From Thermoanaerobaculia bacterium (GTDB lineage Bacteria > Acidobacteriota > Thermoanaerobaculia > Gp7-AA8), in assembly GCA_017883235.1 (NCBI GenBank), contig JADGNY010000009.1, positions 1 to 64,000 of the forward strand: 64,000 bases of DNA. The letters run 5' to 3'. The position numbers and the translations under genes are program-made. Positions 44,183-52,541 of the stretch are shown piece after piece. The notes below the pieces were generated by a model, which saw only the letters and a list, made by a program, of their open reading frames with translations, searched no databases and had not been told where the DNA came from. Every line of letters begins with the position of its first letter. Positions within the stretch are counted from its first letter, which is position 1.

Positions 44183-44980
44183 ATGAACCTGGAAGCCGCA
44201 ACGCTCGGAGACATCCACCGGAAGATCGATGAGATCAAGGCAGGCGCTGCCGGAAGCTTCGCCACGAACTACTTTCGGCAAGAGCTGTCCAGTACTGCTC
44301 TTCGCGCCGCGTCAACCTCGCAGTCGCTGGTTTTTGTGAGCGACGATCTCGACTTTCGACGGCTCTATTTTTTCACTACGGAGCCAGACGATCTCGCAGC
44401 CGTTCTTGCTGCTCTTGAGATTACCGGCAATCTGGTTGCCGAGTATCTCGCGAAAGAGCCCGATCCACGGATCGTGAGGGCACTGACTGGCGCCGGGTTC
44501 GGGGAATACGCGCTGTTTCACCGAATGACCAATGATCGACTGCCGCGCGCAACGACCAATCGATCGCTGGAGCTCGCCACGGAAAACGATGTCGATGCGA
44601 TTCACAGGGATTTGCTGCAGACATTCGACAGGTTCACGGATCACCTGCCGTCACAGGAACGGCTGGCCGGTTACATCACGCATCAGCAGGTACTCGTGAG
44701 TCGTATCGCGGGCGAGATTCGTGGGTGGGCTGTGTTTCCGCTTCACCTCGGGCGTGTTCACTTCAACTATCTCAAGAGTGCTGGCAGGCCGCTCGACGCC
44801 ATTCGCCTTCTGATGAACTTTTACGGTTTGATGACCGAGCGCAACATTCGTTCGGGGTTTCTCTGGGTCAACGACAGAAACAGTGGAGTCATCGAGATGC
44901 ATCGACGATTCGGCTGGGCTTTCGACGGTCTGCGTGGCCATTTCTTTGTGAAAGGAGCGGCGGGCTCTCCAGCCGGATGA
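44183..44980 (+). CDS. GNAT-like N-acyltransferase, arm 2
   Basis: This 265-residue cytoplasmic protein has a first half unlike known families (SLVFVSDDLDFRRLYFFTT) and a second half with GNAT-like features: RSLELATENDVDAIHRDLLQ, ISHQQVLVSRIAGEIRGW-type strands and the end SGFLWVNDRNSGVIEMHRRF. The last part matches the GNAT motif in which residues near the C-terminus pack against the acyl-thioester. It is the end of the rightward operon, so it is the likely enzyme that delivers the acyl chain from ACP to an amino sugar. Confidence 0.7.
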   Translation: MNLEAATLGDIHRKIDEIKAGAAGSFATNYFRQELSSTALRAASTSQSLVFVSDDLDFRRLYFFTTEPDDLAAVLAALEITGNLVAEYLAKEPDPRIVRALTGAGFGEYALFHRMTNDRLPRATTNRSLELATENDVDAIHRDLLQTFDRFTDHLPSQERLAGYITHQQVLVSRIAGEIRGWAVFPLHLGRVHFNYLKSAGRPLDAIRLLMNFYGLMTERNIRSGFLWVNDRNSGVIEMHRRFGWAFDGLRGHFFVKGAAGSPAG

Positions 44981-45089
44981 CGTCTGAGATCGGACCTCGT
45001 TCGGGCACGCGGAAGCTGTGCGTCGCATGCCGGGCGAGCGCCGTGGGTAGCGCGCAGCTCCCACAACATGGCGCGTTCGCCTGCGCCGG

Positions 45090-46616
45090 TTACAACCCCT
45101 TCTGAAACGACTCCGCGAGTGCCTGGCGGTCGATCTTGCCATTGGGGTTTCTTGGCAGCTCATCGACTCTTCGGTATACGGTCGGAATCATGTACTTGGG
45201 CAGTACTTTTGCGAGTTCTGCGCGGATGACTGCCGCAGTGATTTCCGGTGGCGCTTCATAGAAGAGGCCGATCTCCTTTCTATCCTTGTCGTAGAGGACG
45301 CAGACATTCCGGATGCTCTTGATGCTGGTGCACGCCAGCTCGATCTCCGCAAGCTCGATTCGGTAGCCGAGATGTTTGATCTGGAAATCGCGCCGTCCCT
45401 TGAACATCAATTCGCCGCGATCGTTGCGGAAGACGAGGTCGCCGGTCCTGTATATCAGTTCGGGATAATGCGGGTTGAGAGGATTCTGAACAAACGCGCG
45501 GGCCGTCTGCTCTGGATTGTTCCAGTAGCCAAGAGCCAGGGAGCTACCGCGGATACACAATTCACCCATCTCGTTGATTGCGCAAGGCCTGCTCTCGTCA
45601 TTGAGAACAAGAACGTCGGTGTTGCGGCACGGAAAGCCGATGGGGAGAGGTTCATCGTCCCGCATTTCACGATCGACGACAAAATATGTGCAGTCGACGG
45701 TAATTTCGATCGGTCCGTAAAGGTTGACGAATTGACTTTCTGGCAACTGCCGCCGCCAATGGTTCAACTGCCGGGTGGGAAATACTTCGCCCGCGAAAAA
45801 GACCATGCGCAGGCTGCTCAGGTCGGCGGCATGTAGCACGTCCAGATTGGCCATGTTCACCATGATCGTCGGAACCCAGAAGAGGAAGGTCACGCGGTGT
45901 TCCGCCAGGAACTCGACCAACTTCACCGGAAATGCAGCCAGCGGCTCCGGAATGATGACGATCACGCATCCCCGAGCCAAGGCGACGTACAACTCGAGGG
46001 TGAAGATGTCGAAGTAAAACGGAGAGAGGCTGCCGATAATCGTGTGGCCATCGAACGTAAACCGCCCAACGACCCAGTCGATGAAGTCGATGACGCTGCG
46101 ATGGTGCATCACTACGCTCTTTGGCACCCCAGTCGATCCTGATGTGTTGATCAGGCACATCGGATCGGTATCGACACAAGAGTGATATGCATCGATGTGG
46201 TCCCGCGAGTCTGCGTCTGCGGAGGGGATCTCCTCGATGCAAAGGACCTGAGATGCCCCAATGCCGAGAGCAATGACTTCATCGCGACGCGACAGCTCAG
46301 TAATAACGAAGGTGGGCGTGACGTTGTCGAGAATCTTCTTCTGTCGGGAGGTGGGAGTCTTGATGTCCAGATTGGCATAAATGTTTCCGCTGTAGAGAAT
46401 TCCGAGATCGGCGATGATGGTCCACGCGGATTTCGGAAGGAAGACCGCAAAAGGCGTATTTCGAACAGCCGTCCGCCGGGCGATCAGAGAAGCACAACGC
46501 CGGCTGAGATCCGCGAGATCTGCAAATGAATACGTCGCGGTGCCGTCCACGATTGCTGTGGAATCGGGCATCGTCTGAAGTGTCGTTTCAAGATATTCGA
46601 GTACGTTGATCTGCAT
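45090..46616 (-). CDS. stand-alone adenylation enzyme (DltA-like, ANL superfamily)
   Basis: This 508-residue ATP-dependent enzyme activates a carboxylic or amino acid as an adenylate and loads it on a carrier protein. Core motifs are visible: A3 NTSGSTGVPKS near residue 158, A5 NLYGPIEITVDCTYF, A7 IYRTGDLV, A8 GRRDFQIKHLGYRIELAEIE, and A10 RNPNGKIDR with the catalytic Lys near residue 494. No carrier or condensation domain is fused, so it needs one of the nearby ACPs. Length equals DltA (about 505). Substrate is not determined. It follows the ArnC-like gene by 12 bases. Confidence 0.88.
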   Translation of the reverse strand: MQINVLEYLETTLQTMPDSTAIVDGTATYSFADLADLSRRCASLIARRTAVRNTPFAVFLPKSAWTIIADLGILYSGNIYANLDIKTPTSRQKKILDNVTPTFVITELSRRDEVIALGIGASQVLCIEEIPSADADSRDHIDAYHSCVDTDPMCLINTSGSTGVPKSVVMHHRSVIDFIDWVVGRFTFDGHTIIGSLSPFYFDIFTLELYVALARGCVIVIIPEPLAAFPVKLVEFLAEHRVTFLFWVPTIMVNMANLDVLHAADLSSLRMVFFAGEVFPTRQLNHWRRQLPESQFVNLYGPIEITVDCTYFVVDREMRDDEPLPIGFPCRNTDVLVLNDESRPCAINEMGELCIRGSSLALGYWNNPEQTARAFVQNPLNPHYPELIYRTGDLVFRNDRGELMFKGRRDFQIKHLGYRIELAEIELACTSIKSIRNVCVLYDKDRKEIGLFYEAPPEITAAVIRAELAKVLPKYMIPTVYRRVDELPRNPNGKIDRQALAESFQKGL

Positions 46617-46627
46617 GTAGGTGTTTG

Positions 46628-47746
46628 TTAAGAGGCGGCCTCGGAAACTCTAGAAAGATTGCACAGTTCCCGGACCACGTAGAGTGGTCGTCTCTTGGTT
46701 TCCTCGAAGACTTTGCCGAGGTAGAGTCCGATGATCCCGAGGTCGGCTAAGATTACACCTGCGAGAAAAAACAGCGACACTATGACGCTCGTCCATCCGG
46801 CTACGTTGACGCTATAAATATAGTATCTGATTCCCAGCCAGCATGCATACAGGGCCGAAAGCACTGAAGTCAGGAAGCCCAGCTTAATCGAAATACGCAA
46901 GGGTCGATCGGACTGCGAGACGAGCGAATCGAGGGCGAACCGTAAGGCTTTGAGAAAGGTGTAACTAGTCGTTCCGGCGTAGCGAGTGGAGTGAACGACC
47001 TCCACATACGCAGTTCGAAACCCCAGCCATAACATCAGAAGGCCAAACGATCGCGTGCGCTCGCGAAGCGCTCGAAAATGATCGGCTACCTGAAGTGTGA
47101 AGATCGAAAAATTCGACAGGCCTTCCTTGACGTGTACGCCCGATAACGCATTGATGAGGCGCGTGAATAGCCGCGAGTAGAGCTTCTTCAGGAACGGATC
47201 CCGGCGATTTCCGCGGGTGGCGAATACGACGTCGTAGCCTTCCTGCGCTTTTGCGTACAGCCGCAGAAGTTCTTCCGGTTGGTCCTGAAGGTCAGCGTCC
47301 ATTACCACAACCCAGTCGCCGCGCGCGTAATCGATCCCGGCCGCGATTGCAAAGTGCTGGCCGAAGTTGCGAGAGAGGTTGACGCCCTTGACTCGCGGGT
47401 CGGAGGCGGCCAGCTCGCTGATGATGCGCCAATCATTCTCCGGGCTGGCATCGTTGACAAGGATGATTTCGAAGTCGGGATTCAGTTGCTCCAGCGTCAG
47501 GCAAAGGCGCCTGTACAACTCTTTCAGGCAGCCTGCGCAACGGTAGGCCGGCGCAACGACTGAGATCATCGGGCTCATCCAGGAATCTTTGGTGGTCAAT
47601 TGCTTTCCGGGAGCAGCGGGCAAGGTGACACGTCTCTGCGCCTCATCGGAGCCGGTCTGGCAATGCTTTGAGGAGAGGATCTGCGCGATCGCGTCCTGTC
47701 CATACTCGGGACCCGGAGCCGTGGCATCGAGAACAGGACTGCTCAT
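46628..47746 (-). CDS. ArnC/GtrB-like polyprenyl-phosphate glycosyltransferase
   Basis: About 372 residues; an ATG at 47578 would remove a low-complexity N-terminus and is a real alternative. GT-A motifs are ISVVAPAYRCAGCLKELYRR, IILVNDASPENDWRII, and WVVVMDADLQDQPEELLRL. Two C-terminal membrane segments (SVLSALYACWLGIRYYIYSV and SLFFLAGVILADLGIIGLYL) are typical of GtrB/ArnC. These transfer a nucleotide sugar to undecaprenyl phosphate on the inner face. With the SMR pair and the ArnT-like gene, it completes a lipid-linked single-sugar pathway. Confidence 0.9.
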   Translation of the reverse strand: MSSPVLDATAPGPEYGQDAIAQILSSKHCQTGSDEAQRRVTLPAAPGKQLTTKDSWMSPMISVVAPAYRCAGCLKELYRRLCLTLEQLNPDFEIILVNDASPENDWRIISELAASDPRVKGVNLSRNFGQHFAIAAGIDYARGDWVVVMDADLQDQPEELLRLYAKAQEGYDVVFATRGNRRDPFLKKLYSRLFTRLINALSGVHVKEGLSNFSIFTLQVADHFRALRERTRSFGLLMLWLGFRTAYVEVVHSTRYAGTTSYTFLKALRFALDSLVSQSDRPLRISIKLGFLTSVLSALYACWLGIRYYIYSVNVAGWTSVIVSLFFLAGVILADLGIIGLYLGKVFEETKRRPLYVVRELCNLSRVSEAAS

Positions 47747-47864
47747 GGAGGCACTTTATGCGAACATTTCCGAGAGTGCCAGCCCCAATAGTGTTGGCGC
47801 GCCGTCTAGCTATCTTGCTTGATCCGTTTTAGCATCTTCGAATGCCCACCTCGGGAGAGATCGC

Positions 47865-48998
47865 GTGACCCCGATTCCCTTCAACAAGCCTTCCGTCGAG
47901 GGGCGGGAGATCGAGCTGGTGCGTGAGTCGATTGCCAACGGGCACATCTCCGGCGATGGCGCCTTCACCAGACAGGCCAACGGCATGCTCGAGGCGATCC
48001 TCGGAGTACCGAAGGTGCTGCTCACGACGTCCTGCACGCACGCTCTGGAGATGGCGGCCATCCTTCTCGATCTCGAGCCCGGCGATGAGGTGATCGTCCC
48101 TTCCTTTACGTTCGTATCCGGCGTCAACGCTTTCGTCCTGCGAGGTGCGAAGCCTGTCTTCGCCGACATCCGTCCGGACACGCTCAACATCGACGAGAAC
48201 CAGCTCGAAGGGCTCATCACACCGCGTACGCGAGCGATCGCTCCCGTGCACTACGCAGGCGTCGGCTGCGAGATGGATGCGATCATGGGAATCGCCGCGA
48301 AGCATCGCATCGACGTCATCGAAGACAACGCTCACGGCCTCTTCGGGCGGTATCGTGGCAAGCTCCTCGGCACGTTCGGCCGCCTGGCTACGCAAAGCTT
48401 CCACGAGACGAAGAACATCAACTGCGGCGAGGGTGGAGCGCTCGTCATCAACGATCCGGCGCTCATCGAACGGGCGGAGGTCATCCGTGAGAAGGGGACG
48501 AACCGCAGCCGCTTCTTTCGCGGTCAGGTCGACAAATACACATGGGTCGATATCGGATCGAGTTATCTCCCCTCGGACATGCTGGCCGCGTATCTGGTCG
48601 GCCAGATGGAGATGGCCGAGGTCATTCAGGCGAAGCGGAAACGCGTGTGGGAGCGGTATGACGCGGAGCTTGCGGGTTGGGTAGCTGCGCACGGCATCCG
48701 CGGGCCGTCGGTGCCGGCCGGCTGTGAACAGCCTTACCATATGTACTACCTGCTGTTTGACACTCTGGCCGCGCGTACGTCGATGATCGCTCACCTGCGC
48801 GCGCACGACATTGTCGCGGTGTTTCACTACCTTCCGCTGAATACTTCGGAGATGGGCGTGCGCTTCGGTGGGCGGCCCGGCCAATGCCCGGTCGCGGAGA
48901 GCGTGAGCGACCGGTTGCTTCGCCTTCCGTTCTACAACAACCTCACGGACGATGATCAGAGCCGCGTGATCGACGCGATCCATTCATGGCATCGATGA
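47865..48998 (+). CDS. wecE: dTDP-4-amino-4,6-dideoxygalactose transaminase
   Basis: This 377-residue PLP enzyme starts at a GTG (MTPIPFNKPSVEGREIELV). It aligns along its whole length with RffA/WecE: FTRQANGMLEAILGVPKVLL, GDEVIVPSFTFVSG, and PVHYAGVGCEMDAIMGIA. The PLP-binding Lys183 is in SFHETKNINCGEGG, and REKGTNRSRFFRG follows. WecE makes dTDP-4-amino-4,6-dideoxygalactose from the 4-keto sugar with glutamate. No rmlA/rmlB is in the window, so the dTDP-sugar precursor must come from elsewhere. It is followed by a broken second copy. Confidence 0.93.
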   Translation: MTPIPFNKPSVEGREIELVRESIANGHISGDGAFTRQANGMLEAILGVPKVLLTTSCTHALEMAAILLDLEPGDEVIVPSFTFVSGVNAFVLRGAKPVFADIRPDTLNIDENQLEGLITPRTRAIAPVHYAGVGCEMDAIMGIAAKHRIDVIEDNAHGLFGRYRGKLLGTFGRLATQSFHETKNINCGEGGALVINDPALIERAEVIREKGTNRSRFFRGQVDKYTWVDIGSSYLPSDMLAAYLVGQMEMAEVIQAKRKRVWERYDAELAGWVAAHGIRGPSVPAGCEQPYHMYYLLFDTLAARTSMIAHLRAHDIVAVFHYLPLNTSEMGVRFGGRPGQCPVAESVSDRLLRLPFYNNLTDDDQSRVIDAIHSWHR

Positions 48999-50125
48999 TC
49001 GGCTGCCCCACGATGAAGAAGACGATCATCGCCGCTGCCGTCCTGCTGGATGCGGTAGTTCTGGTCCATCTTGCCGGCAGCGTCGTTGCGGCGCTCGTCT
49101 TCGTCGTCTTCGTCGCCGCATTTCTCCTTCCTGCGTGTGCGCTGGTTCTGCGCCTTCCACACTTGCGCGCGATGCCACCTGATCTGCGCCTCACGGCTGC
49201 GAGTGTGCTGGTCCTGGTGCTGGTCGTACCTTGGTTTTTCGTGCGCAAGCTCTTCCCGTTTGCTCCGGCGTTTGCGGACGTCGTGGCTTGCGTGATTCTC
49301 ATCGGCGCCGCAGCGAAGTTCGGCGCCGTCTCAGCCACGATCGAGGAGCTCGGTCCGGCATTGAGTCGGTCGCGGTTCGTCGTGTCGATCGTACTTCCTC
49401 TCCTGTTCGCGCTGGCGTGGCTCGGATACGGTGTTCCCGCCGGCAAGGACGTGCTGTTCCATGGCCTTTTCGGCACCTATCGCGGCAAGCTCCTGGGCAC
49501 GTTCGGATGCATGGCCACGCAGAGTTTCCACGAGACAAAGAACATCAACTGCGGCGAGGGGGGCGCGCTCGTGATCAACGATCCTTCCCTCGTCGAGCGT
49601 GCCGAGATCATCCGCGAAAAGGGGACGAACCGCAGCCGCTTCTTCCGCGGTCAGGTCGACAAGTACACATGGGTCGATATCGGCTCCAGCTACCTGCCAT
49701 CCGACATGCTCGCGGCCTACCTGGCCGGACAACTCGAGAAAGCGGAGGTCATCCAGGCCAAAAGGCGGCGCGTCTGGGAGCGATATGCCGCCGCGCTGCC
49801 GGAATGGGCGAAGTCGCACGGCGTGCGGATGCCTGTCGTGCCCGATCACTGCGAGCAGCCGTACCACATGTTCTATCTGCTCTTTCAATGTCTTGACGAC
49901 CGGCAGGAGGCGATGGCCTGGCTCCGGCAGCACGACATCCACGCCGTCTTTCACTATCTGCCTTTGAACGCCTCGATGATGGGGGCGCGCTTCGATGCGC
50001 GAGAGGGTGACTGTCCGGTAGCTGAGGAGGTCAGCGATCGGCTGTTGCGGCTGCCGTTTTACAACGGCCTCCAGGAGCATGATCAGGACCGCGTCATCGA
50101 GACGCTCCTCTCATGGCGCCGCTGA
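48986..50125 (+). CDS. chimeric protein: membrane N-terminus fused to WecE C-terminal two thirds
   Basis: This 379-residue open frame, overlapping wecE by 13 bases, has a first 155 residues that form about four to five membrane segments (MKKTIIAAAVLLDAVVLVH, LTAASVLVLVLVVPWFFV) and belong to no recognised family. From HGLFG (residue 159, base 49460) onwards it is WecE-like to the end, including Lys185 and REKGTNRSRFFRG, about 85% alike to the intact copy by eye. The PLP-domain N-terminus is missing, so it cannot be a working transaminase. HGLFG also occurs in the intact wecE at the same place, which suggests a deletion between short homologies joining two genes. An assembly error is the main alternative. 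Confidence 0.8.
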   Translation: MASMIGCPTMKKTIIAAAVLLDAVVLVHLAGSVVAALVFVVFVAAFLLPACALVLRLPHLRAMPPDLRLTAASVLVLVLVVPWFFVRKLFPFAPAFADVVACVILIGAAAKFGAVSATIEELGPALSRSRFVVSIVLPLLFALAWLGYGVPAGKDVLFHGLFGTYRGKLLGTFGCMATQSFHETKNINCGEGGALVINDPSLVERAEIIREKGTNRSRFFRGQVDKYTWVDIGSSYLPSDMLAAYLAGQLEKAEVIQAKRRRVWERYAAALPEWAKSHGVRMPVVPDHCEQPYHMFYLLFQCLDDRQEAMAWLRQHDIHAVFHYLPLNASMMGARFDAREGDCPVAEEVSDRLLRLPFYNGLQEHDQDRVIETLLSWRR

Positions 50126-51058
50126 GCGGAGGCGATCGAGCCACGCCGCGCCACGGCCCGCGTTTTTCCAGCCGATGGCTCGGGCCACGATCTCGTAGAT
50201 ACGCAGGTCGCGTGCGTCTGCGATTTCACGTGCCAGCTTCACGAGGAGGCGCGATTCATCGCTGAGCCCCGCCGCGCCGCATTGCCGGGCGATGTGAAAA
50301 AGCTCGCGGGCGAACTGGCGAAATTCGGGCGAGGCAGGATCGATCCCGGCGCGGCGCGCGTGCGAAGCGATCAGAGCATGCGCCCGCGCGCGGTCTCGCA
50401 TCGCCGCAGTGTTCAACGGCACCGCCTCGTGCTCGCGTACCTCGCACACCCATTCTTCGCAAAACGCCAGACGAACACCGGCCGAGGCGATGCGGCAGTC
50501 GTATTCCCAATCCTCTTCGATGCGAAGATCTGTCCACGGACCGGCTTCCGCGATCAGTGACGCGCGATACAGCGGCGTCGGCGTGTCCCACCAGCGCATC
50601 GTGAGCATTGAGGGGAACATCGTCTCGATCCGCTCGCCGGAACGCTTCCATGGCAGCGGTTCGACTCGGCCGTGGTGACGCCGAAAGCGTGTCCATCCGT
50701 AGGCGGCGCCGCATTCCGGCGCCGCTTCGAGGGCTGAGACCTGCGTTGCGAATTTGCGCGGCAGAAGAATGTCGTCGCTGTCGAGATGTTGCATGTAGTC
50801 ACCGCGCGCGGCCAGGCGTCCTGCCTCGCGCGCCTGTCCCGGACCGCCGTTCGCGATGTGGATGACGCGCACGATCCCGCGGTGCTGTTCGGCCAGCGTG
50901 TCGGCAATGGACGGAGTCTCGTCCGTCGATCCGTCGTCGACGATGATGATCTCGATCGGGCGATGCGTCTGGGCGAGGACGCTCTCGACTGCTTCGATCA
51001 GCAGGGCCGGTCTGTTGAAGACCGGGATGATCGTCGTCACTAACCGGGATTGAGACAC
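50111..51058 (-). CDS. glycosyltransferase family 2
   Basis: About 315 residues from a GTG at 51058; upstream extensions are not protein-like. GT-A motifs are LVTTIIPVFNRPALLIEAV, IIIVDDGSTDETPSIADTL, and YMQHLDSDDILLPRKFATQ. The acceptor-side block has WTDLRIEEDWEYDCRIASA. Helical arginine-rich regions follow. It overlaps the convergent chimeric gene by 15 bases at its end. Donor and acceptor unknown. Confidence 0.85.
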   Translation of the reverse strand: MSQSRLVTTIIPVFNRPALLIEAVESVLAQTHRPIEIIIVDDGSTDETPSIADTLAEQHRGIVRVIHIANGGPGQAREAGRLAARGDYMQHLDSDDILLPRKFATQVSALEAAPECGAAYGWTRFRRHHGRVEPLPWKRSGERIETMFPSMLTMRWWDTPTPLYRASLIAEAGPWTDLRIEEDWEYDCRIASAGVRLAFCEEWVCEVREHEAVPLNTAAMRDRARAHALIASHARRAGIDPASPEFRQFARELFHIARQCGAAGLSDESRLLVKLAREIADARDLRIYEIVARAIGWKNAGRGAAWLDRLRSAAP

Positions 51059-51183
51059 CGCGGCAAGGATAGCAACCGGAGAGCCTGGTGAGAATCTCGC
51101 GCGATCGAGCGGGTGGAATGATGGGCCACAGTGGATTGGGTGCCACGACCTTGAATCGCCGGGTCGGAGGAGATGTCCGAGCA

Positions 51184-52458
51184 ATGTACAATCGCCTGTG
51201 GATGAGAGCCGGCGAGCACAAGTTCTGGCTTGACACTGCCATCATCGCTCTGATCGCCGCGGCCGCGCGCCTGATCTTCCTTCGATGGCTTCCGCCTGGA
51301 GCTGAATCGGTCGATCTGCATTCGTGGCAGAAGGTCGCCGCGGAACTGCACGCGGGGCGGAATCCCTATCAGACGACGCCCTTTCTGAACTGGCCACCGC
51401 TGTGGATGCAGATCATTGCGGTCGTCGCCAAAGCGTCGCGAGTGTTGCAGATTCCATTCGAAACACTGCTTCGACTCGTTCTGATTACGTCTGACGTGGC
51501 TGTGGTGATCGTCACCCATCGGGTCGCCGTTTTTATGGAGCTGCCAAAGGCGCGATCGATCGTGCTCATCGGTCTTGCCCTGAACCCGATCGCCATTCTG
51601 CTCGTTTGCCAGCATGCGAATTTCGACACCCTCGTGGCGCTGGCAATCGTGCTCTCCATCATCGCCCTCCTTCGATTTGGCGTCTCGCAGCAACCCGTCC
51701 ACTGGCTATTTGCCGCGCTCGCGCTCGGAATCGGAATCCTGACGAAAACCATTCCGATGATTCTCGTTCCGTTGTTATCGGCCCACTGGAAGAAGCTTGA
51801 CCATCCCACTCGCATTCTCGGCGCGTTCCTGCTCATTGGACCCGTCACCCTGGGTCTGAGCGTCCTGATCGCGCTTGCTCCGCACGCGATCTTCCAGCAC
51901 GTCATTCAGTATCGATCACTCGGTGGAGTCTTCGGCGTGAGCGGCATCCTCGCCGCAACCGTGAAACCGCAGCCGGCCAGGCTGGTGAGGATCGCCCTTT
52001 TACTCACTCTCGCCGCAATTGTCCTGCTAACGTCCGTTAGGGCGGCAAGGTGTGAATCGAAGGATTCCTGCCGGCTCATACTCCTTGGCGCCTTCCTGCT
52101 GATCAGTATCATCGTTCTCGGCCCTGGTTATGGCCCGCAATACATCACCTGGTTCTTACCTCTCCTGGCATTGACGGCCAGCTCGTTCGACGGTACCTGG
52201 CGCCTTGTTCTGATGGTGTGGGCATCGATTGCCACCCTCACATACCTTGTCGAGTATCTCCTCCTGCCGTCGCATGGTGCGCTCCTTTTCCACCTTCTCC
52301 CCAGTCAGAGTTTCGGCTGGACGAGCGCACTTGCCACTCCTTTAGGACTCACTCTTCTCCGCCTGCCGCTGTTTTTCAGCTATTGCATGTTGTGGGCAAA
52401 AGCGGGCGCGCTCTTAATGGAGCCCGAGCCGCAGCCTGTGAACGTGTCAGGCTGCTGA
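51184..52458 (+). CDS. GT-C superfamily membrane glycosyltransferase
   Basis: About 424 residues from the ATG at 51184, with GGAGGAG about ten bases upstream. Ten or more membrane segments. The first periplasmic loop has GAESVDLHSWQKVAAELHAG followed by NPYQTTPFLNWPPLWM, with the aspartate and histidine typical of GT-C sugar-phosphate enzymes. The general layout resembles the gene at 22683. It would use a polyprenyl-phosphate sugar on the periplasmic side. It is separate from the operon of the SMR pair. Confidence 0.75.
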   Translation: MYNRLWMRAGEHKFWLDTAIIALIAAAARLIFLRWLPPGAESVDLHSWQKVAAELHAGRNPYQTTPFLNWPPLWMQIIAVVAKASRVLQIPFETLLRLVLITSDVAVVIVTHRVAVFMELPKARSIVLIGLALNPIAILLVCQHANFDTLVALAIVLSIIALLRFGVSQQPVHWLFAALALGIGILTKTIPMILVPLLSAHWKKLDHPTRILGAFLLIGPVTLGLSVLIALAPHAIFQHVIQYRSLGGVFGVSGILAATVKPQPARLVRIALLLTLAAIVLLTSVRAARCESKDSCRLILLGAFLLISIIVLGPGYGPQYITWFLPLLALTASSFDGTWRLVLMVWASIATLTYLVEYLLLPSHGALLFHLLPSQSFGWTSALATPLGLTLLRLPLFFSYCMLWAKAGALLMEPEPQPVNVSGC

Positions 52459-52541
52459 AAGGAACGGGCTGGCGCCCTTCTTCAGGTGATTCGCTGAACC
52501 AATTTCCGGTGATCTACCGGTCCACGCCAGAGCAGGTCACC

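Noticed and set aside
47865..50125. Recent tandem duplication of wecE
   Set aside because: The two copies differ at many third positions and the second lacks its first third, so this is not a fresh duplicate.
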